From assembly GCF_000717475.1 (NCBI RefSeq), contig NZ_JPIK01000004.1:506721-570720 (forward strand): 64,000 nt of DNA, given 5' to 3'. Shown piece after piece: positions 6,938 through 16,095 of this stretch. Numbering within the stretch: the first letter of the stretch is position 1; each line of letters starts with the position of its first letter. The notes under the pieces are model-generated. The model worked only from the letters and a program-made list of their open reading frames with translations. It made no database searches and was not told the origin of the DNA. Both the position numbers and the translations under genes were made by a program. The DNA is from Desulfonatronum thiodismutans. Lineage in GTDB: Bacteria > Desulfobacterota > Desulfovibrionia > Desulfovibrionales > Desulfonatronaceae.

Positions 6938-8547
6938 TATTCATCCCCCTCCAAGCCTGGAATGTCCTCGCCGCGCAGATCGGTGGGCCGATCGTGCTCC
7001 CCTTCCATGATCAACGCATTGGCCACCAGTTCCGTCAACCCAGAAACGGAAACCTCGGGCGCCCAATAATCCATCAGCGGAGGCAGAATGGCCCGGTCCA
7101 GCGCGCAGACGTTCACCAAGCGGTTCACGTCATGCTTTTCCTGCACATGCTTGACCGCGAACGCCCGGGGCATGCCGCCCATCATCCGCAGGTATTCGAA
7201 CTCCCCGGCGTTCAAGCCGGTGCCGCCGCCGCAACAGAAAGTCTGCTCGCGAATGGTGTTCTCCGGCATTTCAAAGAAGTTGTTGCACACGCTCTTGAGC
7301 ACATAGCGCGGTTCCTCGAACATGCCCATGCCGCGGGACACGTTACAGGAGTCGTGCCACGTAGTCCGCAAGTAGTCGTTACGTTTTGGATTCAGCTTGA
7401 GCTTGCCGTGGTGGATCAGGTCGGCCATGAACTCCACGATGTGGATCATCTTCGTTGACTTGGCGTTATCGAACACGGTTCCGGTGAGGGGCGACTTGGG
7501 GACTTCCAGAAAGTCCGCCGGCCCGTTCATGGTGTCCATGTACTGGTGCAGCACGCGCCACATATGCCCGCACTCGCCGCCCAGAATCCATTTCACGCCC
7601 AGTCGTTTGGCCTCGGCATACATCTTGGAGTTGAGCCGCTTCATCGTCTCCTGGCTGGTGAACAGCCCGAAGTTGCCGCCTTCGGAAGCGTAGGTACTGA
7701 TGGTATAGTCCAGACCGATGTGCTCAAAGAGCATCAGGTAGCCCATGTAGGTGAAAATGCCGGGATCGGCGAAGACGTCGCCGGAAGGAGCGATGAACAA
7801 AATTTCCGCGCCCTTGCGGTTGAATGTGGGGTTCAGGCGAATGCCGACGTATTCCTCGATGTCGTCCACCAGGAAGTCGATGTTGCCTTTGAAGGTATGC
7901 GGCTCCAGCCCCAGGTGGTTTCCGGTGCGGTAGCAGTTGGCCGCCGCTCCAAGGATCCAATCGATGTTCACGCCGATCAGGTTCAAGAGCTCCCGAACGA
8001 CGATGGTGATCTCCGCGGTGTCGATTCCGTACGGACAGTAAAGCGAACAGCGCCGACACTCCGTACACTGGTGAAAGTAGTAGAACCACTCCTTGATCAC
8101 GTCCTCGGTCAGCTCGCGCCCGCCGGCGAACGCGCCCAAAATGCGCCCCACGGTGGTGAAATCCTTGCGGTAGATGGATCGGAGCAGTTCGGCCCGCAAC
8201 ACGGGCATGTTCTTGGGGTCTCCGCTGCCGATGAAAAAGTGGCATTTGTCCGCGCAGGCCCCGCAACGGACACAGATGTCCATAAACACTTTCAGAGAGC
8301 GATACTTTTCCAGACGCTCCTTGAGACCTTCGTGGATGATCTCCTTCCAGTTGGGAGGCAGCTTCCAGTCCTCATCCGTGGGGTTCCAATCCCGAGGGTT
8401 CGGCAGCCCGAGGGTTTCCAGGCTGCTCGCCTTCCCGGGGTACCCCCATGTTCCGGGAACGAGGTCCACCCGGGGATCCATCCAATCTTTCTTGGGGGGA
8501 ATATGCGATACCCGGAGCAATTCTTCTGGCTTTGGCGCTTGTGACAT
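6937..8547 (-). CDS. dsrK: DsrK, heterodisulfide-reductase-like catalytic subunit
   Basis: A 536-residue cytoplasmic iron-sulfur protein related to HdrD. Two ferredoxin motifs lie at about residues 90-180 (CVRCGACADKC and CTECRRCSLYCPYGID). They are followed by the CCG-type regions that bind the noncubane [4Fe-4S] catalytic centre, seen as GGECGHMWRV near residue 325 and CCGGGTGLNAGEF near residue 445. DsrK is the proposed site where DsrC trisulfide is reduced at the end of sulfite reduction, using electrons from DsrM. The gene lies 54 bp after dsrM and overlaps dsrJ by one base. Length and motifs are normal for the family. Confidence 0.97.
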   Translation of the reverse strand: MSQAPKPEELLRVSHIPPKKDWMDPRVDLVPGTWGYPGKASSLETLGLPNPRDWNPTDEDWKLPPNWKEIIHEGLKERLEKYRSLKVFMDICVRCGACADKCHFFIGSGDPKNMPVLRAELLRSIYRKDFTTVGRILGAFAGGRELTEDVIKEWFYYFHQCTECRRCSLYCPYGIDTAEITIVVRELLNLIGVNIDWILGAAANCYRTGNHLGLEPHTFKGNIDFLVDDIEEYVGIRLNPTFNRKGAEILFIAPSGDVFADPGIFTYMGYLMLFEHIGLDYTISTYASEGGNFGLFTSQETMKRLNSKMYAEAKRLGVKWILGGECGHMWRVLHQYMDTMNGPADFLEVPKSPLTGTVFDNAKSTKMIHIVEFMADLIHHGKLKLNPKRNDYLRTTWHDSCNVSRGMGMFEEPRYVLKSVCNNFFEMPENTIREQTFCCGGGTGLNAGEFEYLRMMGGMPRAFAVKHVQEKHDVNRLVNVCALDRAILPPLMDYWAPEVSVSGLTELVANALIMEGEHDRPTDLRGEDIPGLEGDE

Positions 8548-8601
8548 AACGACTCCTTATCTTGATTACCTATGCTTGCCGTCAGCAGCTGGGAAGCCGC
8601 C

Positions 8602-9600
8602 TTAAGCCTGCTTTTCCACGGGAAGGTCGGCCTCGATCATCTTTTCCCGGAAATCATCCTCGTAATGTTCGTAGCTATGAACCTTCACAGGGGCGTTCCA
8701 GGGGTTGACGTGGCGAACCATCCGGCTGTCGTTGGGCAGGTTGCGGGTCGGGCTGAGAAATACGCCGCCCAAGTGCATCAGCTTGCTGAACGGGAAATAG
8801 GCCAGCAACATGCTGAACAGAAAAAGGTGGATGTAGAACATTACGCCGATTCCTTCCGGAACCGTGGGGTTGAAGGTGGCCAAGCCCATGGCCAGAACCT
8901 TCACGCTCATCAGGTCGACCTTAAAGATGGCGAAGTAGCGCATCATGATGCCGGAAAGAGCAATCCCCAGGATCAGGAACAGCGGGAAATAGTCGGCGGG
9001 CAGGGAAATGTAGCGCAACTGCGGGCTTGCCAGTCGCCGAACCAGCAGGAACAGCAGGGCCGCGACCAAGATGACGTCGGTCTGGTAAATCACCGGGGAG
9101 CCGATCTGCAACATGCCGTCAATGCTCTCCAGAGCCTGCACGAAATACGGCACGGGCTCCGTGAAGAAGCGCAGGTGCCGGATCACGATGGTCAGAAAGG
9201 TGTAGTGAAAAAGAATGCCGCCCAGCCAGAGCCACTTGTTGGACCCGTAGGCCAGCTTGCCCTCGGTGATTTCGGCCTTGGTGTTGCGAAACAAGGATCG
9301 AAACAGCAGGATTTCCATGGCCATCCTGCCCACGACGCCCCAGGTGGTATAGGGGCTGTCAACCGTGGACGGCTTGATCCAGTCCAGGCTTTTCTGTTGT
9401 CCGGCGGTGGTGGGAATCCGGAACGGCACCGGCGACTTGGCCCAACCCAACACCCGCATGGTGAATCCGATCAAAAAGACCAGGATCGCCGCATACGGGA
9501 TGACGATGCCGAAAATGGCCTGCAAACCGAGCAATCCGGCTCCCAGGTAGACAAAAAGGGACATTCCCAAGACGAGTAACAAAGAATACCACACTGCCAT
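8602..9600 (-). CDS. dsrM: DsrM, cytochrome b membrane subunit of DsrMKJOP
   Basis: A 332-residue integral membrane protein related to NarI/HdrE. It begins with YSLLLVLGMSLFVYLGAG and shows about six hydrophobic helices, with histidines suited to ligate b haems (for example GILFHYTFLTIVIRHLRFF). DsrM oxidises menaquinol and passes electrons to DsrK on the cytoplasmic side. It is the first membrane gene of the operon, 58 bp after the RsbRD-like gene and 54 bp ahead of dsrK. Length fits the family, and gene order M-K-J-O-P is the one conserved in sulfate reducers. Confidence 0.96.
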   Translation of the reverse strand: MAVWYSLLLVLGMSLFVYLGAGLLGLQAIFGIVIPYAAILVFLIGFTMRVLGWAKSPVPFRIPTTAGQQKSLDWIKPSTVDSPYTTWGVVGRMAMEILLFRSLFRNTKAEITEGKLAYGSNKWLWLGGILFHYTFLTIVIRHLRFFTEPVPYFVQALESIDGMLQIGSPVIYQTDVILVAALLFLLVRRLASPQLRYISLPADYFPLFLILGIALSGIMMRYFAIFKVDLMSVKVLAMGLATFNPTVPEGIGVMFYIHLFLFSMLLAYFPFSKLMHLGGVFLSPTRNLPNDSRMVRHVNPWNAPVKVHSYEHYEDDFREKMIEADLPVEKQA

Positions 9601-9658
9601 TTCCCTACCTCGCTTTGCGTTAATGCTCCGTGGTTACGTTGAATGGTCGTCCACCCCG

Positions 9659-10183
9659 TCAGGAAAGACGGGTTTCCTCACTCATCAGGTTGGCCCGCTT
9701 CAAAAGCTGAGTGTGCCGGTTGATGAACTCGCTGTTTTTGATGTCGGACAACGTCTGTCGGCACTGGGCGTAGACGTCGAAGGCCACCAGCAAAACCCCG
9801 TCGACCCGTTCTTCAAAGGTCGTGAGCTGCTTATCCAGGCCTTTGGATTGAATCTCCGCACCCAGTTCATCGCGGATTATCTTCTTGATGAACAACAGAA
9901 AGGCCAGTGAGTTGGAGGGGGCGAACCCCTGAACGGCCCGGATGCGAACCATGCTGTCCAACATCGGCCGAATCTGTTGAACATCCAGTCCGGCCAGCAT
10001 GGCGTCGAAAATCTCGGACAGCCCCTTGCCCATGGCATGGCCCACGGGATTGAGAAACTGATCTTTTTCCTTAGAGTAGAAGCGGGCGCTTTCGGAAGGA
10101 TAGGTTTGCAGGGTCGAAGCAGTCCAGCGTTCAACCAGCATGCTTCGATTTTCCTTGAGAAGTTCAATGATGTCGTTAGTCAT
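9659..10183 (-). CDS. RsbRD N-terminal-domain protein, first gene of the dsr operon
   Basis: A 174-residue all-helical soluble protein resembling the RsbRD N-terminal (globin-like sensor) domain, with segments such as LLKENRSMLVERWTASTLQ at the start, ending near LLKRANLMSEETRLS. I chose the ATG at 10183 because the longer frame begins with an unconvincing TTG. It sits directly ahead of dsrM on the same strand (58 bp) and presumably shares its promoter. In Bacillus this domain belongs to stressosome proteins that sense signals. Here it lacks the STAS half, so a regulatory or assembly role for the Dsr complex is inference from position only. Confidence 0.75.
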   Translation of the reverse strand: MTNDIIELLKENRSMLVERWTASTLQTYPSESARFYSKEKDQFLNPVGHAMGKGLSEIFDAMLAGLDVQQIRPMLDSMVRIRAVQGFAPSNSLAFLLFIKKIIRDELGAEIQSKGLDKQLTTFEERVDGVLLVAFDVYAQCRQTLSDIKNSEFINRHTQLLKRANLMSEETRLS

Positions 10184-10652
10184 AGCCCCGGCCAAAGTGA
10201 CGATGTCAGGTTAATGAAAAAAAGCGCATGCTCGCGAACAGGCTTGATACCCGCCCAAGACAAGGTTCGTCCAGGGATTAAGAGCGTTTCGGGACGCCCT
10301 GCCTGAAGGAAGCCCACCCAGGCCATTGAAAAACCAAAAAGAACGGGAGAGAATCCCCCGCGCATGACTGAGTAATACTTTTTTGAACAAAACCGCCGTT
10401 GTCCGTGTATTCTCGATTCAGAAAGCGAGTATCTGATTGAGAAATTTGTGTCAAGGTGCTTTGCGTGACAATATTGTCTTGCATCCAGCCCAAACGCCGC
10501 TCCCAAGGGAACCGGAAAATCGCATTCAGGCTGGTTTGCCATTCTAGGCGCTTTGCTTCATAGTGCGGCTCATTTCTTGCCATTAATACCAATCACTGCC
10601 ACTGCCCGACGATAATTCTCTCCCCGAAAACATTGCGATTCAGGAGGACACC
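10184..10652. other. Divergent intergenic region between the dsr operon and pfk
   Basis: About 470 bp separating two divergent operons. Open frames on the minus strand (10180-10542 and 10278-10592) look non-coding. The pfk side ends in an excellent AGGAGG ribosome site at 10641-10646. A TTGACA box is present on the minus strand near 10450, 15 bp from a GATACT, and could drive the dsr operon. Confidence 0.45.
10467..10478. promoter_or_regulatory. Perfect 12-bp palindrome, candidate operator
   Basis: GACAATATTGTC is a perfect palindrome located about 15 bp upstream of the putative minus-strand -35 box for the dsr operon and about 180 bp upstream of pfk. It does not match the HcpR or FNR consensus as I know it. 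Function is inferred from symmetry and position only. Confidence 0.35.
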
Positions 10653-12026
10653 ATGAGCGACACGCAAGTAAGCATACATACGGAAGACGACATTTCCACC
10701 GCCATTCCCGACCTTGGTCCGGCCAAGGTCCGCTCCCGCATGGAGTGCGCCCTATTCATTAATGAAGACCAGCGGGTTCAGCTTTTCGTGACAAACGAAG
10801 AGGGCGAAACCGGTACCAACGGCGTGAAGACCTACGATTTCGAGCCCGCCGGGCCTCGGGCCAACCTGTACTTCGATCCTCCGAAGACCAAATGCGCCAT
10901 CGTGACTTGCGGCGGCCTTTGTCCTGGCATCAACGACGTCATTCGCGCCCTGGTCATGACAGCCCACCACAGCTACGGCGTGTCCTCCACCCTGGGTATT
11001 CGCTACGGATTGCAGGGCTTCATCCCCTCCTACGGACACAATTTGGAGGAACTCACTCCGGACAAGGTTGCAAGCATTCACGAGTTCGGAGGAACGATCC
11101 TCTCTTCCTCACGTGGTCCACAGTCACCTGAGGAAATCGTGGACGCCCTGGAACGGATGAACGTCAACATTCTATTCCTGATCGGCGGCGACGGAACCAT
11201 GCAGGCCACCCTTGTAATCCAGGAGGAAGTTGCCAAGCGCGGGCTGAAGCTGGCCGTAATCGGTATTCCCAAGACCATTGACAACGACATTAACTTCGTC
11301 CCCCGCTCCTTTGGCTTTGACACCGCCGTGGAAAAGGCCACGGAGTCCATCCGCTGCGCTCATACCGAAGCCTTGGGCGCGCCCAACGGCATCGGCATGG
11401 TCAAGCTCATGGGCCGGGAGTCCGGATTCATCGCGGCCCAGGCCACACTGGCCCTGAAAGACGTCAACTTCGTGCTGGTCCCGGAAGATTCCTTTGAGAT
11501 CCACGGCCCCAATGGTTTTTTGCAGGCCCTGGACGACCGCATCCGCCATCGCGGACACGCCGTGGTGGTGGTGGCCGAAGGGGCGGGACAGGACCTCCTG
11601 GCTGCTTCCAGCCAGACCGACGCCTCGGGCAATCCGGTCTTGCGTGACATCTGCGGCCTGTTACGACGGGAAATCGATACCTACTTCAAATCCAAGGACA
11701 TGGAGTACACCCTGAAGTTCATTGATCCCAGCTACATTATCCGCTCGGTCCCGGCCAACGCCAACGACCGGGTGTACTGCGGGTTCCTGGGCCAGAACGC
11801 CGTGCATGCGGCCATGGCCGGCAAAACCGGGATGGTGGTCAGCAAATTGCACGGCTATTTCATCCATCTGCCGCTCAGCCTGGTTGCCGGAAAGCGCAAG
11901 AAGATCAACACGGTCAGCAACTATTGGCAGGCCGTGCTCCAATCCACCGGCCAACCGGTGCACATGAAAACGCCCCCGGCGGATTACCCCCAGGGAGCGA
12001 CCTGCAAACTGGACTTCCAGTCATGA
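10653..12026 (+). CDS. pfkA: ATP-dependent 6-phosphofructokinase, plant-type group
   Basis: A 457-residue glycolytic kinase that phosphorylates fructose 6-phosphate. The phosphate-donor loop is GGDGT (residues 178-182). Glycine after the aspartate marks an ATP user, whereas PPi-dependent enzymes have a second aspartate. The substrate loop reads PKTIDND, as in plant and related long-form enzymes rather than PGTIDND of E. coli PfkA, followed by SFGFDTAVEKATE and MGRESGFIAAQATLA. The length fits the plant-like group. The ribosome site AGGAGG lies 7 bp before the ATG. The stop overlaps the cobT start (ATGA), so the two are translated as one operon. Confidence 0.9.
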   Translation: MSDTQVSIHTEDDISTAIPDLGPAKVRSRMECALFINEDQRVQLFVTNEEGETGTNGVKTYDFEPAGPRANLYFDPPKTKCAIVTCGGLCPGINDVIRALVMTAHHSYGVSSTLGIRYGLQGFIPSYGHNLEELTPDKVASIHEFGGTILSSSRGPQSPEEIVDALERMNVNILFLIGGDGTMQATLVIQEEVAKRGLKLAVIGIPKTIDNDINFVPRSFGFDTAVEKATESIRCAHTEALGAPNGIGMVKLMGRESGFIAAQATLALKDVNFVLVPEDSFEIHGPNGFLQALDDRIRHRGHAVVVVAEGAGQDLLAASSQTDASGNPVLRDICGLLRREIDTYFKSKDMEYTLKFIDPSYIIRSVPANANDRVYCGFLGQNAVHAAMAGKTGMVVSKLHGYFIHLPLSLVAGKRKKINTVSNYWQAVLQSTGQPVHMKTPPADYPQGATCKLDFQS

Positions 12027-13126
12027 ACCAGTCCGCTGCCAATAAGCTCCAGGACTGCGTCCAAGCCGTCACTCCCCTGGACCGCGCAACGACATCCGCC
12101 ATCCAGGCCCGGCTGGACGACCTGACCAAGCCCCAGGGCAGCCTGGGCCGGTTGGAGGAACTGGCCCTGCAACTGGCTCTGATCAGCCGAAACGCCGGTC
12201 GCGGCCCAAGCCCCAAGGTCGACCCGGCCCGCATCTACACCTGCGCCGCGGATCACGGCGTCGCGGCCCAGGGCGTCAGTAAATTTCCCTCGGAGGTCAC
12301 GGCCCAGATGGTCCGCAACTTCCTTCACGGAGGAGCGGCCGTGAACGTCTTGACCCGCTCAGCCGGAGTGGAACTACGGGTCGTGGACGTGGGCGTGGCC
12401 CACGACGACTTCACCACCGATGTTCCGGACTCCGCCATGCTGCTGCGCCACAAGGTCAAGCCCGGAACCGCGGATTTCAGCGTGGGACCGGCCATGTCCG
12501 AAGCGGAATGCGCCGAGGCGGTTGCCGTGGGTATCTCCCTGGCCGAGCAAGCCGCCGAAGAAGGGGTGCTTGCCGTGGGTACCGGCGAGATGGGCATTGC
12601 CAACACCACCGCGGCCACGGCCCTCTACTGCGCCTACCTGGGGTGCGCGCCGGAACGGATCACCGGGCCGGGCACCGGCTTGTCGGCGCAAGAAGTCCGT
12701 CACAAGGCCGAAGTCATCGCCCGGGCCCTGTCCGTCAACAGCAACGCCCTGCCCCCCGCACCTCCCTTGCGTACCCTGGCAGCCCTGGGCGGCCTGGAAA
12801 TCGCCTGCCTTACCGGTCTGATCCTGGGTTGCGCCCGGCGCAAGCTGGCCATCGTGGTGGACGGCTTCATCTCCACGGCGGCCTACGTCGCGGCCTGGAA
12901 AATCCAGCCCCATGTGGCGGACTATGCCTTTTTCGCCCACGGCTCGGCCGAACCCGGCCACCGCATCATCCTGGACCAGCTCCAAGCCCGCCCGATCCTG
13001 GATTTGGGCATGCGTCTTGGCGAGGGCACCGGAGCCGCCCTGGCCATCCCCGTGCTCCGCGCCGCGGCGGCCATGCTCAACGAGATGGCCAGCTTCTCGG
13101 ACGCCGGGGTCTGCTCCGCGACGTAG
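12023..13126 (+). CDS. cobT: Nicotinate-nucleotide-dimethylbenzimidazole phosphoribosyltransferase
   Basis: A 367-residue enzyme that makes alpha-ribazole phosphate for the lower ligand of cobalamin. I place the start at 12023 (MNQSAANKLQ), where it overlaps the pfk stop by four bases; the longer frame runs inside pfk. Family signatures are KPQGSLGRLEELA, TCAADHGVAAQGVS, GTGEMGIANTTAATAL and RLGEGTGAALAIPV, the last containing the glutamate equivalent to the catalytic base of Salmonella CobT. The C-terminus is complete. Linkage to phosphofructokinase has no obvious metabolic reason. Confidence 0.95.
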   Translation: MNQSAANKLQDCVQAVTPLDRATTSAIQARLDDLTKPQGSLGRLEELALQLALISRNAGRGPSPKVDPARIYTCAADHGVAAQGVSKFPSEVTAQMVRNFLHGGAAVNVLTRSAGVELRVVDVGVAHDDFTTDVPDSAMLLRHKVKPGTADFSVGPAMSEAECAEAVAVGISLAEQAAEEGVLAVGTGEMGIANTTAATALYCAYLGCAPERITGPGTGLSAQEVRHKAEVIARALSVNSNALPPAPPLRTLAALGGLEIACLTGLILGCARRKLAIVVDGFISTAAYVAAWKIQPHVADYAFFAHGSAEPGHRIILDQLQARPILDLGMRLGEGTGAALAIPVLRAAAAMLNEMASFSDAGVCSAT

Positions 13127-13265
13127 CCGGATTGCCCGGACGATAAGGAATACATGTGGTAACTATTCAGCACAAAGTAATGCTGTTGTCGGAGCAAGGG
13201 CGGACACAAAATATGCTGAGTAGATACGACATGTGGTGAAATGAGGAGCACCCGGAGGCCGCGCC

Positions 13266-15890
13266 ATGAGTCGGGATCAACCTCCTTCCCCGGACGCACA
13301 GGGAACAACCGCCTCGGAGATCACGCCTCCCAAGTCCCCGGTTCACCCCATCTGGCCCGGCCTGCTCCCGTGGCAACACCTGCTTTGCGCCTGGGTTCTG
13401 GGCATGCTGGCCTGGGAATGGCCCGTGCCCGGAGCCACGGCCCTGCTCCTCTACCTGATTGCTTTGCTCGGCTCATGGAGCCGTCCACTTGTCAAGACGC
13501 AAACGGCCCTCCCTCCAGCTAAATACCCTTTCCTTCCAGGACACCTCCCTCGCCCGCAAATCTTCCGCACGGCGGTTCCTCCGCTCCTGGCCTTTGCCCT
13601 CGGCGTAGCCGCGGTTCACCACCTTCACCCCGCTCCCCCTCCAGGGGGCTTTCCCGAAATCAACCACCGAACGCCGACCACCATCACGGCCCAAGTGGCC
13701 GAAATTCGGCCCCGGCCAGGCGACCATTTCCAGATCATCCTGCGCGACGTTCAGATCCAGCCCGCCGAAAATTCCAGCGAAACTGCCCCGCGCGCCCTGG
13801 GTGGAAAACTGCTCTGGAACTGGCAGAGCCCGCCGGACGTGCCCAGTCCTGGGCAGGAGGTCCGGGTGGCATTGCGGATACGGCCCATCCAGGGCATGGC
13901 CAACCCAGGCATGAACCGCAGCGAAGACTATTGGGCGCGGCAAGGCATTTTTCACCGCGCCTATTCCCGGGAGGCCAACACGGCCCCCGACTATTCCGGC
14001 GTGAGCAGCCCGGCTTGGGAATACCGCCGTCAACTCCGGGACAAACTGCTCTCCAGCACTCCGCCCGGCCAAGGCCAAGCCATGCTCCTGGCCCTGCTCA
14101 TGGGCGACCGCTCCCTGCTCGCCCCCGAGACCATGGACATGGTTCAACGGGCGTCCCTGGCCCACAGTTTGGCCTTGTCCGGGATGCACCTGGGATTCGT
14201 GGTTGGACTGGGATGGCTGGGGGCCACGGTACTGGGCTGGGTCCGGCCCCAGATATATCTGCGCCTGCCCCGCCCAAAGCTGGCCGTACTCCTGAGCGTA
14301 CCGCTTGTCCTCGGGTATCTCTGGCTGGGGCAGGCCGTACCCTCCCTGCTCCGAGCGGCCCTGATGTTCGGTTCCTGGGGCTTGCTGCTGCTTCTGAACC
14401 GTCAGCGGGTGCTGCTGGACGGACTGTTCCTGGCCCTGTTGATCATCCTGGCCCTGTCCCCCCTGGCCGTTTTTGACCTGCGCCTGCAGCTCTCCGCCCT
14501 GGCCGTAGCCGGGTTGGCCCTGGCCTGGCCCCTGGGCCGGGAGGCCCTGCGGTTCACCCAGCGGCCCTGGTGGCAAAAGCCCCTGGCCGCGGGCCTGGGC
14601 ATCCTGGCCGTGAGCATTGTGGCCACCCTGGCCCTGCTGCCCCTACAAGCCTGGTACTTCGGTCGGATCAGTCCGCATCTGTACCTGAACATGCTTTGGC
14701 TGCCCCTGCTCGGCCTGGCGGTCTTTCCCCTGGGACTGACCGGCCTGTTGGCCCTGCTCACCCCATGGACCGCTCCCTTGGCACCGCCGCTGCTCGGCCT
14801 GGCCAGCGGCATCCTGGAAGCGATGGTCGGCGGGTTGGCCGCCCTGGACCAAATCGGCTGGCTGGAGGCGACCATTGCGCTGCGGCCCCTCTGGCCCCAA
14901 ATTCTGGGCTACTGGATGCTGCTCCTGGCCGCGGCCGCCTGGTGGCGCACCCCGCAAAGCGTCAGACCCATGGCCGTGGTCCTGGCCTTGTCCCTGCTCG
15001 TCCTGCCCGGACTGACCACCATCCTGTCCGACCAGCGCTCCCAGATCACCTTGCGCCTGCTGGACGTCAGCCAGGGCCAGGCCGTGCTGCTGGAGCTGCC
15101 TGGAGGGTCGCGCTGGCTGGTGGACGGGGGAGGGTTCTGGTCCTGGGACTACGACCTGGGCCGCAACATCATCACCCCAACCCTGACCCACGGTCGGCCG
15201 CCCCGGCTGACCGGCATCGCCCTCAGCCACGCCCATTTCGATCACTACCGGGGCCTGTTCTATCCCCTGGATCACTTTCGGGTCCGGGAATTCGCCTCCC
15301 AGGGCCGCGGCCCCGAGGGCCGAGACGGACGCATCCTGCATGAAACCTTAAACCGCCGCGCCATCCCGGAGATCGTCTGGAGCAAAGGCGACGTGATCGA
15401 CCTGGGCAAAGGCGTCGTCCTGGAGGTCCTCCATCCAGACACCGACTGGCTGACCGCGGACAACCAGAACGACGCATCACTAGTCCTGCGCTTGGTCTGG
15501 AACGGCCGCCCCCTGGCCCTGCTCCCCGGTGACATCGAACAGCCGTCCATTGCCGCCCTGCTCCAGTCCTTGGCCGCCGCCCCTGACGCCTTGCGCGCCG
15601 AAGCTCTGATCATCCCGCACCACGGCAGCCGAACCAGCCACTCTCCGCAACTCTACGCCCTGGTCCGGCCGGAAGTCGCCTTGGTCAGCACCGGCTTCCT
15701 GAACCGCTTCAACCATCCCCACCCGGAAATAAAACAAACCCTGGACAACATGAACGCCCCGCTGCTGAACACCGCGGAACACGGTGCCGTCACCATCCAC
15801 TGGACCGGACCGAAGGCGCCGCCCAGGGTGACATCTGAACGTGGAGGGCCGGTCGAGCTTGGAAGAAAAATGGAAATGACGGGATATTGA
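13266..15890 (+). CDS. comEC: ComEC/Rec2-type DNA-uptake channel protein
   Basis: An 874-residue inner-membrane protein related to the competence channel that passes single-stranded DNA into the cytoplasm. The N-terminal part has membrane helices and an OB-like periplasmic DUF4131 region. The central Competence domain runs from about residue 270 to 520, with the signature LAHSLALSGMHLGFVVGLGW. The C-terminal metallo-beta-lactamase-like domain from about residue 590 carries SHAHFDHYRG, LPGDIEQPS and IIPHHGSRTSHS, so metal ligands are kept and a nuclease role is possible. It has a CGGAGG ribosome site. It appears as a single gene after cobT (139 bp gap). No other competence gene is nearby. Confidence 0.92.
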   Translation: MSRDQPPSPDAQGTTASEITPPKSPVHPIWPGLLPWQHLLCAWVLGMLAWEWPVPGATALLLYLIALLGSWSRPLVKTQTALPPAKYPFLPGHLPRPQIFRTAVPPLLAFALGVAAVHHLHPAPPPGGFPEINHRTPTTITAQVAEIRPRPGDHFQIILRDVQIQPAENSSETAPRALGGKLLWNWQSPPDVPSPGQEVRVALRIRPIQGMANPGMNRSEDYWARQGIFHRAYSREANTAPDYSGVSSPAWEYRRQLRDKLLSSTPPGQGQAMLLALLMGDRSLLAPETMDMVQRASLAHSLALSGMHLGFVVGLGWLGATVLGWVRPQIYLRLPRPKLAVLLSVPLVLGYLWLGQAVPSLLRAALMFGSWGLLLLLNRQRVLLDGLFLALLIILALSPLAVFDLRLQLSALAVAGLALAWPLGREALRFTQRPWWQKPLAAGLGILAVSIVATLALLPLQAWYFGRISPHLYLNMLWLPLLGLAVFPLGLTGLLALLTPWTAPLAPPLLGLASGILEAMVGGLAALDQIGWLEATIALRPLWPQILGYWMLLLAAAAWWRTPQSVRPMAVVLALSLLVLPGLTTILSDQRSQITLRLLDVSQGQAVLLELPGGSRWLVDGGGFWSWDYDLGRNIITPTLTHGRPPRLTGIALSHAHFDHYRGLFYPLDHFRVREFASQGRGPEGRDGRILHETLNRRAIPEIVWSKGDVIDLGKGVVLEVLHPDTDWLTADNQNDASLVLRLVWNGRPLALLPGDIEQPSIAALLQSLAAAPDALRAEALIIPHHGSRTSHSPQLYALVRPEVALVSTGFLNRFNHPHPEIKQTLDNMNAPLLNTAEHGAVTIHWTGPKAPPRVTSERGGPVELGRKMEMTGY

Positions 15891-16095
15891 CAACAACTCC
15901 GCAACGGACAAGCAAAGAACGCCTCCACCGAGTGCCGTCGCGCATCGCCTCGAAATAATCGCCCTTATAGGTCTTTTTATCCGACAACTTCCGTTGCTCC
16001 GGTGCTTGCCGAATCAGGGTGAATATTTTACGCAGGAGGTGCGGAGTACAAGACCAAATCCCTCTTGAACACCAAATTCTGGAAAGGAGACTCGT

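Noticed and set aside
13127..13265. Repeated ACATGTGGT words (near 13153 and 13232) between cobT and comEC, considered as phage or operator sites
   Set aside because: Only two short copies with loosely related surroundings; no support for a defined element.
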